A program made the translations under genes and the position numbers. 29,354 bases of DNA from the IMG/VR virus record IMGVR_UViG_3300042465_004141, positions 1 through 29,354 of that record. One strand, 5' to 3'. This DNA is from a virus. This document shows positions 1 through 7,913 of this stretch, one piece after another; the stretch's first letter is position 1; each line of letters starts with the position of its first letter. The notes beneath the pieces were generated by a model. It had not been told where the DNA came from and did no database searches. It worked only from the letters and a program-made list of their open reading frames with translations.

Positions 1-500
1 TCGAATACTTTGTCGTCAACGATCAAGCCCTGCTCTTTGCAGAGTTGTTTAAGTCGCTTGGCCAGTGGCTCCCACTCTTTGCGGGTCAATGTATCTTCAA
101 GCAACCAGTAAGCATGAACGCCGTTACCGGAGTTCACCAAGATTGGTTTGGGTAAGCCGATTGCTTTGCAAAACTTTTGAAGCTCTACCAGCCCTGTTTG
201 CTGGTCGAGGTAGCCTTCAATCTTCCCTTTGGAATTCGGTACACCTTTGGTCGGGCCGCAATCAATATCCAGCCAAAGGGCTCGGACAAAGGCTACGTTC
301 TCGTGCGTCCTGTCATCTGCTGTACCAAACTTGGCACAGCCGAAATACACATTGACTTGTTTGGTGTTGAACTCTTGGATGATCGCTTCGGCATCTTCCC
401 TTGTGTCTGCAAAACGCTGATCTACATACTTACCTATGCCAACCACGCAGTACCTACCGTCTGTCGGCAGTACGGTGTCGAGCAAATCAAATGTAGACAT
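1..500 (-). CDS. DNA primase-like protein, AEP superfamily (partial, N-terminal 166 residues)
   Basis: The reading frame starts at ATG 500 and is still open at the left edge, so only the N-terminal part is visible. It has the archaeo-eukaryotic primase signature: LWLDIDCG with the acidic pair D78 and D80 (motif I, metal binding), then NSGNGVHAYW around residues 123-132 (motif II, with H129 as nucleotide-binding histidine). Motif III lies beyond the edge. Proteins of this type make primers or act as primase-polymerases, often with a helicase domain further C-terminal; whether one is fused here cannot be seen. It is the last visible gene of the leftward replication operon, two bases after the HTH gene stop, and fits with the PolA and SSB-like genes upstream. 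The superfamily call is fairly firm; the subfamily is not known. Confidence 0.75.
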   Translation of the reverse strand, partial: MSTFDLLDTVLPTDGRYCVVGIGKYVDQRFADTREDAEAIIQEFNTKQVNVYFGCAKFGTADDRTHENVAFVRALWLDIDCGPTKGVPNSKGKIEGYLDQQTGLVELQKFCKAIGLPKPILVNSGNGVHAYWLLEDTLTRKEWEPLAKRLKQLCKEQGLIVDDKVF

Positions 501-502
501 TG

Positions 503-742
503 TTATCCGTGTTTTTTGTGCCGTGCCATGAAACGCTCAATCTGCTCGCTATGGTCGGGGGATGGGGCGAACTCGCCCACGAACCAGTTGTAAACCGTAG
601 TACGGCTCACGCCCAGTGCTTCCGCAACTCTCATTGCTGAAATCCCCCGCACAACGCAGAAGCGACCCAAGGCTACGCCCAAAGATTTAGCATTGGCTTT
701 TTTGTTTGCCGCAACCAAACTCTGGCTGTAACCATAGGTCAT
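503..742 (-). CDS. Small helix-turn-helix DNA-binding protein
   Basis: 79 residues. The segment GISAMRVAEALGVSRTTVYNWFVGE (about residues 33-57) is a standard helix-turn-helix: helix, the turn around ALGVS, and a recognition helix RTTVYNWF. The rest is basic and short, with no effector or dimerisation domain, as in Cro/XRE-like or transposase-type HTH proteins. The start at 742 has a good GGAG six bases upstream. It sits between the SSB-like gene and the primase gene, so it is co-transcribed with replication functions and could be a small regulator or an origin-binding accessory. Its target is unknown; the CTAACA/TGTTAG palindromes elsewhere in the window are candidates but nothing links them directly. 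Confidence 0.7.
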   Translation of the reverse strand: MTYGYSQSLVAANKKANAKSLGVALGRFCVVRGISAMRVAEALGVSRTTVYNWFVGEFAPSPDHSEQIERFMARHKKHG

Positions 743-745
743 GCG

Positions 746-1654
746 TTACTCCTCGTCCGTCCAAGCCGCAACCACGGAATCCAAGCTCTTCTTGGGTGTG
801 GGCGTAGCTTCGGCGGTCTTCTTGGACTCGCGCTTCTTGGGCTCCTCCACTGCATCAGCTTCGACAACAGGTGCGGCGGCTTTGGGTGTTTCAGCTTTGG
901 GGGCTTCCAACTTTGGCGCACGGCCTGACGCATCGGCTTGATACGGTGTCATCACAACCATCTTCTGCACTTCGGGGAGTGCGGCCACTTTGCTGGTGAT
1001 CGCGTGTTCGCCCTTGTTGATGAAGCGCACTGGTGTGAACAGGATGGACTGGTTGTCGTTGTCTTCATTGAAGCTCAACTGTGTAACAACGTAGTCCAAG
1101 CTCTTGCCGTTGTTGGCCAAGTACTTGGTGTAGCTCTCAAAGGGGTGCGTGTTGTCGCCGACACTTTCACCAAACAAAGACTTGGAGGCCAAGTTCATTT
1201 GGTACACAGAACCTTCGAGGGAAGTACCGAAGTCTTCTTCCAACGTCACAGCGATGCGGCGTGAGTAACGGCAAGCTTTGGAGTTGCCCATACCTGAACC
1301 CTTGATGTTTTGCTCGCATGAATCGCAACGGTCAGATTGCTTATTCACGGAACCTGCATCGGGCACATTGCCGTCATTGGAGAAACAGTCAGGTGCGGTT
1401 GGCTCAGCTTCGGGGCTCCATTGTTTTGCGTAGAAGATACGACCAACTTTGGGGGAAGCATTGACAACGACAACATTCAAGTCGCCTTTGACCTTACCCA
1501 TCTCTTCACCGCCCACAACCTTGCGGAAGATTCCGTTCTTGGGGACGATTCGTTTAACGCCAGTACGACCAGCGAGTTGTTTTGTAAGCTCACTGACTCC
1601 GGCGGTTTGCAGAAAGTCGGGAAGGTCTTGGTTCAGCAAAGTAATGTTGCTCAT
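746..1654 (-). CDS. Probable single-stranded DNA-binding protein with zinc finger and acidic tail
   Basis: 302 residues. An N-terminal basic region leads into a beta-rich core (KVKGDLNVVVVNASPKVGRI). A four-cysteine cluster follows (C90, C110, C113, C128), and then more beta-strand sequence. From about residue 235 the protein turns into a low-complexity Ala/Pro/Lys/Glu linker that ends in an acidic tip (AAWTDEE). This layout, an OB-like core with a zinc site, a flexible linker and a short acidic C-terminus, matches phage SSBs of the gp32/gp2.5 type, whose acidic tip recruits replication partners. Its position beside primase and in the polymerase operon supports the role. The start overlaps the stop of the upstream 47-aa gene as ATGA. 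I infer the function from architecture; no diagnostic SSB motif is visible. Confidence 0.55.
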   Translation of the reverse strand: MSNITLLNQDLPDFLQTAGVSELTKQLAGRTGVKRIVPKNGIFRKVVGGEEMGKVKGDLNVVVVNASPKVGRIFYAKQWSPEAEPTAPDCFSNDGNVPDAGSVNKQSDRCDSCEQNIKGSGMGNSKACRYSRRIAVTLEEDFGTSLEGSVYQMNLASKSLFGESVGDNTHPFESYTKYLANNGKSLDYVVTQLSFNEDNDNQSILFTPVRFINKGEHAITSKVAALPEVQKMVVMTPYQADASGRAPKLEAPKAETPKAAAPVVEADAVEEPKKRESKKTAEATPTPKKSLDSVVAAWTDEE

Positions 1655-1794
1655 TTTGTTTCTCCACTAATAAAGGTGTAAATTTTGGAAGCCATTTCGA
1701 CAATGTCTTCCTTTGCCATGTCAATGGCGCGGGATTCAAGGACTTTCACCGCAAGGCGCATTGCTTCCATTCTCAATTGTTGGTCTTCACTCAT
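1651..1794 (-). CDS. Small hypothetical protein (47 aa)
   Basis: The frame starts at ATG 1794 and reads MSEDQQLRMEAMRLAVKVLE and onward to TGA at 1651. It has an AAGGAAA ribosome binding site upstream, sits three bases after the stop of the 142-aa gene, and overlaps the SSB-like start as ATGA, so it fills the gap exactly as a real operon gene would. The sequence looks wholly alpha-helical, with alternating charged and hydrophobic residues and no cysteines. Function is unknown. The tight coupling to the SSB-like gene may mean the two are made in a fixed ratio. Confidence 0.65.
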   Translation of the reverse strand: MSEDQQLRMEAMRLAVKVLESRAIDMAKEDIVEMASKIYTFISGETK

Positions 1795-1797
1795 TTT

Positions 1798-2226
1798 TCA
1801 GGTTTCCTTAGAACGTCTAACAACCACGGTGTATTCGCTCTCTACGTTCAAGCCCATAGGGAGCAGGTCGGGATTCTCGGAAAGAAACTCTTTCATGTGT
1901 GTCTGATGAAGTCTCTTTTCCAGCAGGCCATACGCATCGTTATCTTTGATGAAGCGATACATAGAATCCCAATCATTCGTCCAGTACCGTGACTTTACGG
2001 AACGAACAATCGTGCCAGCTTTTGTGCGAATGCTGTCGGCATTCATGTTCTTGCAAATCTCAAGCATCTCCAGCTCAAGCACACTCATCTGTTCTTCCAA
2101 ATGGGCGTACTGCTGTTTGTAGTCTGCGGTGAGTTTGTCTTTGGCATCGCGCATCTTGATGTAGATGGCGGTGAGTTTGTCGAGGGGGATAGAGGGTTGT
2201 TCTCCCTGAACTTCTAATGCGTCCAT
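1798..2226 (-). CDS. Conserved phage hypothetical protein with N-terminal coiled coil
   Basis: 142 residues. Residues 15-60 form a likely coiled coil (KLTADYKQQYAHLEEQMSVL). This is followed by a compact region with SIRTKAGTIVRSVKSRYWTNDWDSM and a C-terminal VESEYTVVVRRS strand. The layout of a helix pair followed by a small beta domain resembles unassigned phage proteins found in recombination or replication operons, but I cannot name a family. Start 2226 has GGAGCTAACT upstream, the usual ribosome binding site form in this genome. It is the first gene after the promoter at 2254-2281, so it opens the SSB/HTH/primase transcription unit. Confidence 0.6.
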   Translation of the reverse strand: MDALEVQGEQPSIPLDKLTAIYIKMRDAKDKLTADYKQQYAHLEEQMSVLELEMLEICKNMNADSIRTKAGTIVRSVKSRYWTNDWDSMYRFIKDNDAYGLLEKRLHQTHMKEFLSENPDLLPMGLNVESEYTVVVRRSKET

Positions 2227-2253
2227 AGTTAGCTCCAGTTGTTTTGAGGTTTT

Positions 2254-2281
2254 AGTCTATCACAGAACTTAACATTGTCAA
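2254..2281 (-). promoter_or_regulatory. Leftward sigma70-type promoter P2.3
   Basis: On the minus strand TTGACA (2276-2281) is followed after 16 bases by TAGACT (2254-2259, four of six matches). The stretch TTGACAATGTT-AGTT-TGTG is shared with the promoter at 8.3 kb. The -35 box overlaps the stop codon of the SNF2 gene, so the promoter would boost the SSB-like, HTH and primase genes. Confidence 0.6.
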
Positions 2282-3666
2282 GTACCTTCGGAAATTATTT
2301 CTTGCTTGTACAAATCAATAATTTTCGTGTGGTGTGCAATGTTGCCCCGCAGGTGGGCGTACATCTTTGTCTCTATCGGACTGCCTGTTATATGCACGAT
2401 GGTCATTGGGTTGACCTGACCGGGGCGGTCAATTCGGGCATTGGCTTGTAGATACGTCTCCACGCTGGAGCAGGGAGCGTACCAGATGATCGTGTCGGCA
2501 GCAGTTAGGGTAAGTCCGTGGGATGCCGCTTGCGGTTGGATGATGAGAACTTTGGGGTGTACACCGTCCTGAAATTGTTTTACCAATTCGGAACGTCTAT
2601 TGACAGGCACATCCCCATTGATGACTTCGCAGGTGATGCCGTGCTTGACCAAGTGCTTCTCAAGCAACTCGATGGTGTGCGTGAACGGAACAAACACAAG
2701 TACTTTATTGCTGGTCTCGTCGATGACTTCCTGCACCACATTCAGTCGGCCCGACACATCGAACTCTAGGACTTCTCCAGTATCCGTATACACTGCGCCG
2801 CCGGATATTTGGAGCAACTTGTTGAGCTTCACGGCGGCGTTGACTGCGGAGATTTCCTCCCCATCGGCCTCGATCAGCATTTGCTTCTTGAGCACGTTGT
2901 AGTACTTCAACTGCTGGGGGGACAAGGGGGCATCACGCTCGGCAAACGTCACAGGCGGCAGGTCAAGACACTGCTTCTTCTCGAACCGAATGGCTGGCTG
3001 AAGTGCCTTGTGTACGATGTGCTTTGATTCAGGGCGCGGTATCCAGCGGTACTCACTGACCTTGGTCATGACCTGATCTCTGAACTGCCCATAGAACATT
3101 GGGATGCCGTGGGGGTTGACCAGCTTTGCCAATCCGTAAGCATCCGTAGGCGCTTGAGCCGCCGGTGTTCCGGTGAGCATCCATAAACCGCGTATAACTT
3201 TTGTTAGGTCGCGCAAATCTTTCCATCTAACTGTCTGAGCATTCTTATACGCTGACGCTTCATCTACCACGATCAAGTCGAACCCGCCCTTGAGCAGTTC
3301 GTTCTTGACAATTCCAACCCCATCAAAATTGATGACGACAAACTCTGACCCCGCATTGATGATCTCTTTGCGCTTCTTGGCGGAACCGTGTGCAACCGAC
3401 ACCGTGCGGTGGATTGCAAACTTGAACAAGTCCTGTTGCCATGCCGACTTCATGATCGACAAAGGGCAGATCACCAACACACGCTTCACTAACCCTCGTT
3501 GCATCAAATAATCAACTGCCCAAATCACTGATGCTGTCTTGCCTGTACCTTGCTCGTTAAAGCAGAACGCCTTGTTGTTGGTCGTTAGGAACTCGGCTGT
3601 AATCTTCTGATGATCGAACGGGGTGAACCCGTGGGGACGGGGCCACTCATACTCTGATAAGTTCAT
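2278..3666 (-). CDS. SNF2-family DNA helicase/translocase
   Basis: 462 residues with both RecA-like lobes of a superfamily 2 enzyme. Lobe 1 has NEQGTGKTAS (Walker A, residues 37-46, K43), LIVVDEAS (Walker B, D135-E136) and MLTGTPAA (motif III, 163-170). Lobe 2 ends with ASHGLTLTAAD (motif V) and QANARIDRPGQ (motif VI with the arginine finger). This is the compact SNF2 form common in phages: an ATP-driven double-stranded DNA translocase that can remodel protein-DNA complexes or branched DNA in replication and recombination. It lacks visible extra domains and is not a hexameric replicative helicase. The start ATG overlaps the upstream HNH stop as ATGA. Confidence 0.9.
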   Translation of the reverse strand: MNLSEYEWPRPHGFTPFDHQKITAEFLTTNNKAFCFNEQGTGKTASVIWAVDYLMQRGLVKRVLVICPLSIMKSAWQQDLFKFAIHRTVSVAHGSAKKRKEIINAGSEFVVINFDGVGIVKNELLKGGFDLIVVDEASAYKNAQTVRWKDLRDLTKVIRGLWMLTGTPAAQAPTDAYGLAKLVNPHGIPMFYGQFRDQVMTKVSEYRWIPRPESKHIVHKALQPAIRFEKKQCLDLPPVTFAERDAPLSPQQLKYYNVLKKQMLIEADGEEISAVNAAVKLNKLLQISGGAVYTDTGEVLEFDVSGRLNVVQEVIDETSNKVLVFVPFTHTIELLEKHLVKHGITCEVINGDVPVNRRSELVKQFQDGVHPKVLIIQPQAASHGLTLTAADTIIWYAPCSSVETYLQANARIDRPGQVNPMTIVHITGSPIETKMYAHLRGNIAHHTKIIDLYKQEIISEGT

Positions 3667-3938
3667 TTTTTTGGCTTGTTGGTTTTGACCGTGTGGTCAG
3701 AGTTGCGGGTAAATGAACGATTGGCGCTCGGGGTCTTGAGCTTAAGATTGCTCTTAGCATTTGTTCCCCCTTTGGACAAGGGAACCACATGGTCGATGTC
3801 CTTTCCAGTACGGTCAATGCCCTTCTTGTCCATCTCGTTTCTTGCACGTTGTCTATCCATTCTGGTTTCATGTTCACCACGAGCTTTCTGTTGCTCGTAT
3901 TCTTTTTTGTAGGGTCGGGGTTTGTTTACGTAGGGCAT
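3663..3938 (-). CDS. HNH endonuclease
   Basis: 91 residues from ATG 3938, chosen because AGGAG lies just upstream; a longer frame to 4010 would run into the preceding gene. The core reads GKDIDHVVPLSKGGTNAKSNL with D49-H50, then SANRSF near residue 73 where many relatives have CNRSK. The DH pair, the SKGGTN loop and the downstream Asn are the HNH metal and catalytic framework. The N-terminus is very basic and suits DNA binding. It is not placed beside the terminase, where packaging HNH proteins usually lie. Lying between a Cas4-like nuclease and SNF2, it more likely acts in recombination or host DNA breakdown, or is a homing-type nuclease domesticated in the operon. Confidence 0.85.
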   Translation of the reverse strand: MPYVNKPRPYKKEYEQQKARGEHETRMDRQRARNEMDKKGIDRTGKDIDHVVPLSKGGTNAKSNLKLKTPSANRSFTRNSDHTVKTNKPKK

Positions 3939-3940
3939 GA

Positions 3941-4603
3941 TTAACTCCTGTTGTATTCGCATTGCTTGACTGCGCAGAACTTGCACAGTGGCCCACTGCT
4001 GGGATTCCACACCCCATTTTCCAACGCCGCCTCAATCCGCGCAACATCTTTTGTTGGCTTCTCTAGGTACTTTGGCATCATTTCTCTGTGGTGCTCGGCC
4101 TTCACAAACTCCTTGCTCACCGTGAAGATGAGCGCCGACTTCACCCTGTTGATCTTGGGGAACTTTGCAAAGATGCCAGCCGCCACAAGGTCGAGCTGTT
4201 TGGTGTCTGCGTACCGTGCGCTCTTGCTGGTCTTGTAGTCAGCAGAGTGCGCCAAACCCTTTTCCTCATTCAACACAACCAAGTCGGCAATGCCGTGCCA
4301 CCACACATCGGGCGCACTGAACTCGCAAGCCTTCAAGTCTTTGGTCAAGCCCAGCTTCACCTCGCACAGCTTTTCACCCTCAATGTTGTTCAGGGCATCC
4401 AGCGTGTCCTTCATGTACTCGAACTGTGGCGGGATTGGCTTGCCATCCCGAATGTATTCTTCTGCTACGGTATGAGCAGTCTTGCCGTACAGCGTCGCCG
4501 TTGTGTCAGGCTCAACAACGTCCTTGGCTATCTTGGTGTGATAGTACTTCTTGGGGCACTGCTGAAATGTTTTCAGGCTACTGAACGACCAGACGATACT
4601 CAT
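3941..4603 (-). CDS. PD-(D/E)XK exonuclease, Cas4/RecB-like with four cysteines
   Basis: 220 residues from ATG 4603, preferred over upstream codons because it has AGGA upstream and an ATGA overlap with the preceding gene. Motifs run in the RecB/Cas4 order: SFSSLKTFQQCPKKYY at the N-terminus (C16), H44, GIADLVV (D107), SADYKTSK (D122, K124) and Q136. A C-terminal CKFCAVKQC holds C207, C210 and C215. C16 plus the three distal cysteines match the iron-sulfur cluster pattern of Cas4 and AddB nucleases. Such enzymes resect DNA ends for recombination. No Cas genes are nearby, so it is best read as a phage recombination nuclease. Confidence 0.88.
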   Translation of the reverse strand: MSIVWSFSSLKTFQQCPKKYYHTKIAKDVVEPDTTATLYGKTAHTVAEEYIRDGKPIPPQFEYMKDTLDALNNIEGEKLCEVKLGLTKDLKACEFSAPDVWWHGIADLVVLNEEKGLAHSADYKTSKSARYADTKQLDLVAAGIFAKFPKINRVKSALIFTVSKEFVKAEHHREMMPKYLEKPTKDVARIEAALENGVWNPSSGPLCKFCAVKQCEYNRS

Positions 4604-4878
4604 GTGAGTCCTTTGACGGTTAGGATTGTTGAGATGCACTCGGCAAGGGTTTGGTCTTCGGGGACGATAAACAACTCGCTTGTCCAGTCAGGGCCGTGGG
4701 GGTTGCGCTTGTACGTGGACATCTCCAATATACGTCCATTCGAGGCATTTATCATGCCGAGTCGGAATGAGGCTTGAAGGTGGTTTTGTATATCTTGCTC
4801 AGCGCTTAACACGGCCCTGTCGTCCCTGTTATTCGCCCCCATCACCCACACCACAAAGTTTCTAAGCAGTTTTCTCAT
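4600..4878 (-). CDS. Hypothetical protein (92 aa)
   Basis: 92 residues, unrecognised. It begins with a short hydrophobic-basic segment (MRKLLRNFVVWVMG), then a polar mixed helix-strand region with a beta-like EMSTYKRNPHGPDWTSELFIVP and a final helix. There are no cysteines and no obvious catalytic motif. It lies between DNA polymerase and the Cas4-like nuclease with overlaps on both sides: TAATG with the polymerase stop and ATGA with the nuclease start. It is therefore translated as part of the replication operon and may be an accessory factor. Confidence 0.6.
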   Translation of the reverse strand: MRKLLRNFVVWVMGANNRDDRAVLSAEQDIQNHLQASFRLGMINASNGRILEMSTYKRNPHGPDWTSELFIVPEDQTLAECISTILTVKGLT

Positions 4879-6698
4879 TAACAGTCTCCATAAGATTTGC
4901 CATACCCTGCTTCACAGTTCAGGGGTAGCTCGGGTGCCCACGACGGGCGGATACGCATACACAATTCAACGTACTCCTTAGCTGTTTCAGCCTCGGCCTC
5001 GGGTGCAATACAAGCCACGGCGTCATGCACAGTCATGACCACACGATACTTCTTGGCAATCATCAGCATCTGCTCACCGATCACGATACGTGCAAGGGCT
5101 TGGCATACGTTCTCAATCACCTTGCCGCCATAGATTCGGTTGGGGATGACTGCCTTGCCTTTCTTAGTGTCGTACACAAGCTCGACCTTGCCGCTCTCCT
5201 CATCTACTTTTTGCCGCAAATTGGGGTACTTCAAGCGCAGTCCGTTGGGCAACAAGATGCCGTCCGACCCATCTACTTTGAGAATGCCGTCCCGACCAAA
5301 GGATGTGGTCTGTTCACTGATGATTGCGGGGAGGACATTTGCCGCCGCTTTCCAAAGTGCGGTGATCTTTGGGTAGGTAGTTCGGTACGTGTCGATGATT
5401 CGTTTCGCCTCATCCTCTGGTACCTCCACTCCAAAAGTTTTGAGTTGCGCTCTAAACTTAGCCGCACCCATACCATAGCCAGCCCCAAGAATCGTCGTCT
5501 TACCGACAAACCGTTCATCCTTCGTAATTGCGCTGATCGCTTTGCCATAGATAGCCGATGCCATGATTTTGTATACGTCTTCGCCACGGTCAAATGCCTC
5601 CACCAAGTCGTCTTGTCCAGCCAGCCATGCCAACGTCCGTGCCTCAATCTGCGATGAGTCTGAGTCAATCATCACGTCACCATAGGGTGCAAGGATGGCG
5701 TTCTTCAAAGGCGATGTGCGTTGCAGGTTCTGCAAATTTATTTTGTCGTCACCACCCCACCGTCCTGTGTGGGCGGCGTAGTAGCGTAGGGGAACTGGCA
5801 TTGGCCCTCGGGAGGCGATGCCAATGAACCGCTCGGTGCGGGTTTCCTCAATGGTTGACTTCGTACCCAGCCGGGCCGCAACTACTGCTTGTACCCGAGT
5901 ATCTGGGTGCTCCAACAAAGCCTTGAACTCCTCATCTGTCTTAGAGAACGCAAAGGTCTGTTTCCCTGTGGCTGGGCTCTTCTTCATTGGCGGCGTAACA
6001 CCAAACGATACAAGCAAGTTGGCAAACTGCGGGTTGCTCATCAATATGTCTTTGTCAAAAGCGGCAAGCAACTCGGCTTTACGCGCCTTCTCTATGGTCA
6101 AGTGGTGTTCCAACATCCCCTTGTCCAACTGCAACACTGGCTCGGTGAACATGCGCACAGTCAGGTCAATCAGGCGTAGCTCAATCTTCGGGAAGCCCAC
6201 GCTCATGTGCCCAAACAAGTCCCACGTCAGCTTCACATCGTTCTTACAGTAGTTGCCGTAGTCGGCCAGCTCTTCCTTGGTGAAAGTCTTGCGGAAGTAA
6301 TTGATGTACTGCTTGACCTGCTCACCCTTGACACCGATGCCGTAATGCTGGGCCAACACTGCGAGGCTTCCACCCACTTGCGTACCGTGAAGCGCCCGAC
6401 CCATACTCAGCGTATCCAGCCAACCCTTGGGTGTAATACCGTACTGCCAATTCAGGATGGCCCCGTCGAATGGTGCGTTGTGCGCCAGCGCAAGAGAATT
6501 CTTCCAGTCATACTTGTTCAGGAAGTCCAGCATCTTTTGGTGCGTACCGCTGAACCACACCGGCTCACCATCGTTTACCTGTACTGCCGCACCGATAACC
6601 TCAAAGCGTGGGTCCCGAATGTATTCCTCAGTGGTCTGCTTGGCGAACCCAAGGTCACCGCCATAGGCTGTTTCAAAGTCAATCGTGATGATGTTCAT
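4878..6698 (-). CDS. DNA polymerase, family A (3'-5' exonuclease plus polymerase)
   Basis: 606 residues, the replicative polymerase of this phage. The proofreading domain has Exo I DFET (D7, E9), Exo II AHNAPFDG (N74, D78) and Exo III YCKND (Y150, D154). The polymerase domain has YYAAHTGRW (307-314), motif A DSDSSQIEAR (D347, E352, R354), motif B RFVGKTTILGAGYGMG (R396, K400, Y408) and motif C TVHDA (H558, D559). There is no 5' nuclease domain. The residue equivalent to E. coli Phe762 is Leu404, a class reported from virioplankton surveys. Motif C has Ala560 where Pol I has Glu883. Its start overlaps neither neighbour unusually: ATGA with the upstream 158-aa gene. Confidence 0.95.
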   Translation of the reverse strand: MNIITIDFETAYGGDLGFAKQTTEEYIRDPRFEVIGAAVQVNDGEPVWFSGTHQKMLDFLNKYDWKNSLALAHNAPFDGAILNWQYGITPKGWLDTLSMGRALHGTQVGGSLAVLAQHYGIGVKGEQVKQYINYFRKTFTKEELADYGNYCKNDVKLTWDLFGHMSVGFPKIELRLIDLTVRMFTEPVLQLDKGMLEHHLTIEKARKAELLAAFDKDILMSNPQFANLLVSFGVTPPMKKSPATGKQTFAFSKTDEEFKALLEHPDTRVQAVVAARLGTKSTIEETRTERFIGIASRGPMPVPLRYYAAHTGRWGGDDKINLQNLQRTSPLKNAILAPYGDVMIDSDSSQIEARTLAWLAGQDDLVEAFDRGEDVYKIMASAIYGKAISAITKDERFVGKTTILGAGYGMGAAKFRAQLKTFGVEVPEDEAKRIIDTYRTTYPKITALWKAAANVLPAIISEQTTSFGRDGILKVDGSDGILLPNGLRLKYPNLRQKVDEESGKVELVYDTKKGKAVIPNRIYGGKVIENVCQALARIVIGEQMLMIAKKYRVVMTVHDAVACIAPEAEAETAKEYVELCMRIRPSWAPELPLNCEAGYGKSYGDC

Positions 6699-7171
6699 TT
6701 GAATATGCCTCCAAGCCCAAGACCACCAAGAAATCCGCCGCCTGTGTTGTCGGTTGTGATCGTTCGGAATTGGCCGGGTTGGGCTTGTTGTGCAGGGTGC
6801 ATTGGTGGGGGTTGCTGTGAGGGTTTGTAAAACTGGGGTTGTTTGGATAGCCGAATCGCCTCTTTTTGACGCTCGATGTACTGCTCATCAAACACTCGCT
6901 CCATGATTCCCTTGTCAAACTTGGTGCGTTTCATTTCCTTGAACCCCGCAATCAAGGCTTGGCGTTCCTCCTCGGTGAAGTACTGCCAGTCTTTCCACAA
7001 ATTACCTTTATCGTCACCCAAAATCACCTGCTCCATCGCCACTGCAAAGTCGTAAAAGCGACCTTGGACTCCCTGTATTAGACTCATGTCGTAGTCAATC
7101 AGCTCAAAGTCCTCGGGGTTGGACTTCATGCGCTCCAGCAAAATTTTTACCCCCGCACTGAACTCGCTCAT
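6695..7171 (-). CDS. Hypothetical protein, paralogue of the adjacent gene
   Basis: 158 residues. The N-terminal 110 residues align with the neighbouring 145-aa protein: MSEFSAGVKILLERMKSNPE against MAELSAGVRALVGRMESNPN, and FTEEERQALIAGFKEMKRTKFD against LTEPEKGALHEGLKEVRRKEFD. The C-terminus is a Pro/Gln linker followed by a glycine-rich tail ending GGGFLGGLGLGGIFK. The two genes overlap as ATGA and the second overlaps polA, so this is a tandem duplication inside the replication operon. Function is unknown; the helical N-domain with a flexible aromatic-ended tail suggests a protein-protein adaptor, perhaps for the polymerase, but that is inference. Confidence 0.65.
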   Translation of the reverse strand: MSEFSAGVKILLERMKSNPEDFELIDYDMSLIQGVQGRFYDFAVAMEQVILGDDKGNLWKDWQYFTEEERQALIAGFKEMKRTKFDKGIMERVFDEQYIERQKEAIRLSKQPQFYKPSQQPPPMHPAQQAQPGQFRTITTDNTGGGFLGGLGLGGIFK

Positions 7172-7605
7172 TTGAAAAAGCTCGTGGATGTGGATGCCGC
7201 CTTCATGTGCTCCAAATCTTGCTCGCTCAGGGTTTGTTTACCGAGTTGCAAAGAAGTCGTAGGGTTGTTGAGACGGACAGACGTACCCTCTGCTTTGATC
7301 GTTGCTTGACCAAACCCAGTGCCACCGCCACCAATCATCGCGCTTGTAAAGTAAGGTGTGGTATCGGCTTTCAGTTGGCTCTCCATCTGATCTTTCAGCA
7401 ATTCGCGCATGACTTTCTCGTCGAACTCTTTGCGTCGGACTTCTTTCAAGCCTTCGTGCAGTGCGCCCTTCTCTGGCTCGGTCAGCACATCGCGGAAATT
7501 GGAAGAGAACATGAACCGCCATTTGTCGGCTTCGCCATAAAACTCATTGGGGTTGGATTCCATACGCCCTACCAGCGCACGTACACCTGCGGATAATTCA
7601 GCCAT
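7168..7605 (-). CDS. Hypothetical protein, paralogue of the adjacent gene
   Basis: 145 residues, helical N-terminal domain (1-80) homologous to that of the 158-aa protein encoded just downstream, followed by a divergent Ser/Thr-rich tail that again ends in an aromatic-lysine tip (TSTSFFK versus GGIFK). The start at 7605 has AAAGGAGCTAACG upstream, a strong ribosome binding site. It is not overlapped by the upstream VRR-NUC gene (11-base gap), so it may set the translation level for the paralogue pair and polA. Function is unknown. Confidence 0.65.
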   Translation of the reverse strand: MAELSAGVRALVGRMESNPNEFYGEADKWRFMFSSNFRDVLTEPEKGALHEGLKEVRRKEFDEKVMRELLKDQMESQLKADTTPYFTSAMIGGGGTGFGQATIKAEGTSVRLNNPTTSLQLGKQTLSEQDLEHMKAASTSTSFFK

Positions 7606-7616
7606 CGTTAGCTCCT

Positions 7617-7913
7617 TTATTGTTTCATCAGTTGAATAAGTTGCTCAAGGTATTCGAGTTGGGCTTCGGCAATCACAGCGGCTGTGCCACCCGCCATTTT
7701 TATGTCTCGAATATTCTTTTCTTGCAGTGCTGTGGTCGTGCCTTTACCCGCCTTGGCTTCAATCGCAAGGAAGTTTCCGTTGACACAGCAGAGAAAGTCG
7801 GGGACTCCTGAGTTGCCGTAGCCAGTGCCGATGGGCATGGCGTAGTAGACACCGTGGTCTTTCAGGATTTTTTTGATCTTGGCTTTGACTTTGGATTCAG
7901 GGGTAGTTGCCAT
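7617..7913 (-). CDS. VRR-NUC domain nuclease (PD-(D/E)XK)
   Basis: 98 residues from ATG 7913. This start forms a TAATG overlap with the upstream stop and has GGAG eight bases before it; an in-frame GTG three codons earlier is less likely. The whole protein is one VRR-NUC fold: GNSGVPDFLCCVNGNFLAIEAK gives the catalytic G-V-P-D39 and E52-x-K54, followed by Q64 in LQEKNI. Stand-alone VRR-NUC proteins are structure-specific nucleases, and some resolve Holliday junctions. In this operon it likely trims or resolves branched DNA. The family call is strong; the substrate is inferred. Confidence 0.9.
   Translation of the reverse strand: MATTPESKVKAKIKKILKDHGVYYAMPIGTGYGNSGVPDFLCCVNGNFLAIEAKAGKGTTTALQEKNIRDIKMAGGTAAVIAEAQLEYLEQLIQLMKQ

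Noticed and set aside
746-1681. Several rightward open frames opposite the SSB-like gene and others up to 200 codons long in the polymerase region
   Set aside because: They lie wholly antisense to well-supported genes, lack ribosome binding sites and show no family features.
3941-4603. Cas4 as evidence for an adaptation module
   Set aside because: Motifs fit Cas4/AddB nucleases in general; no Cas1, Cas2 or array is nearby, and such nucleases are common in phage recombination operons.
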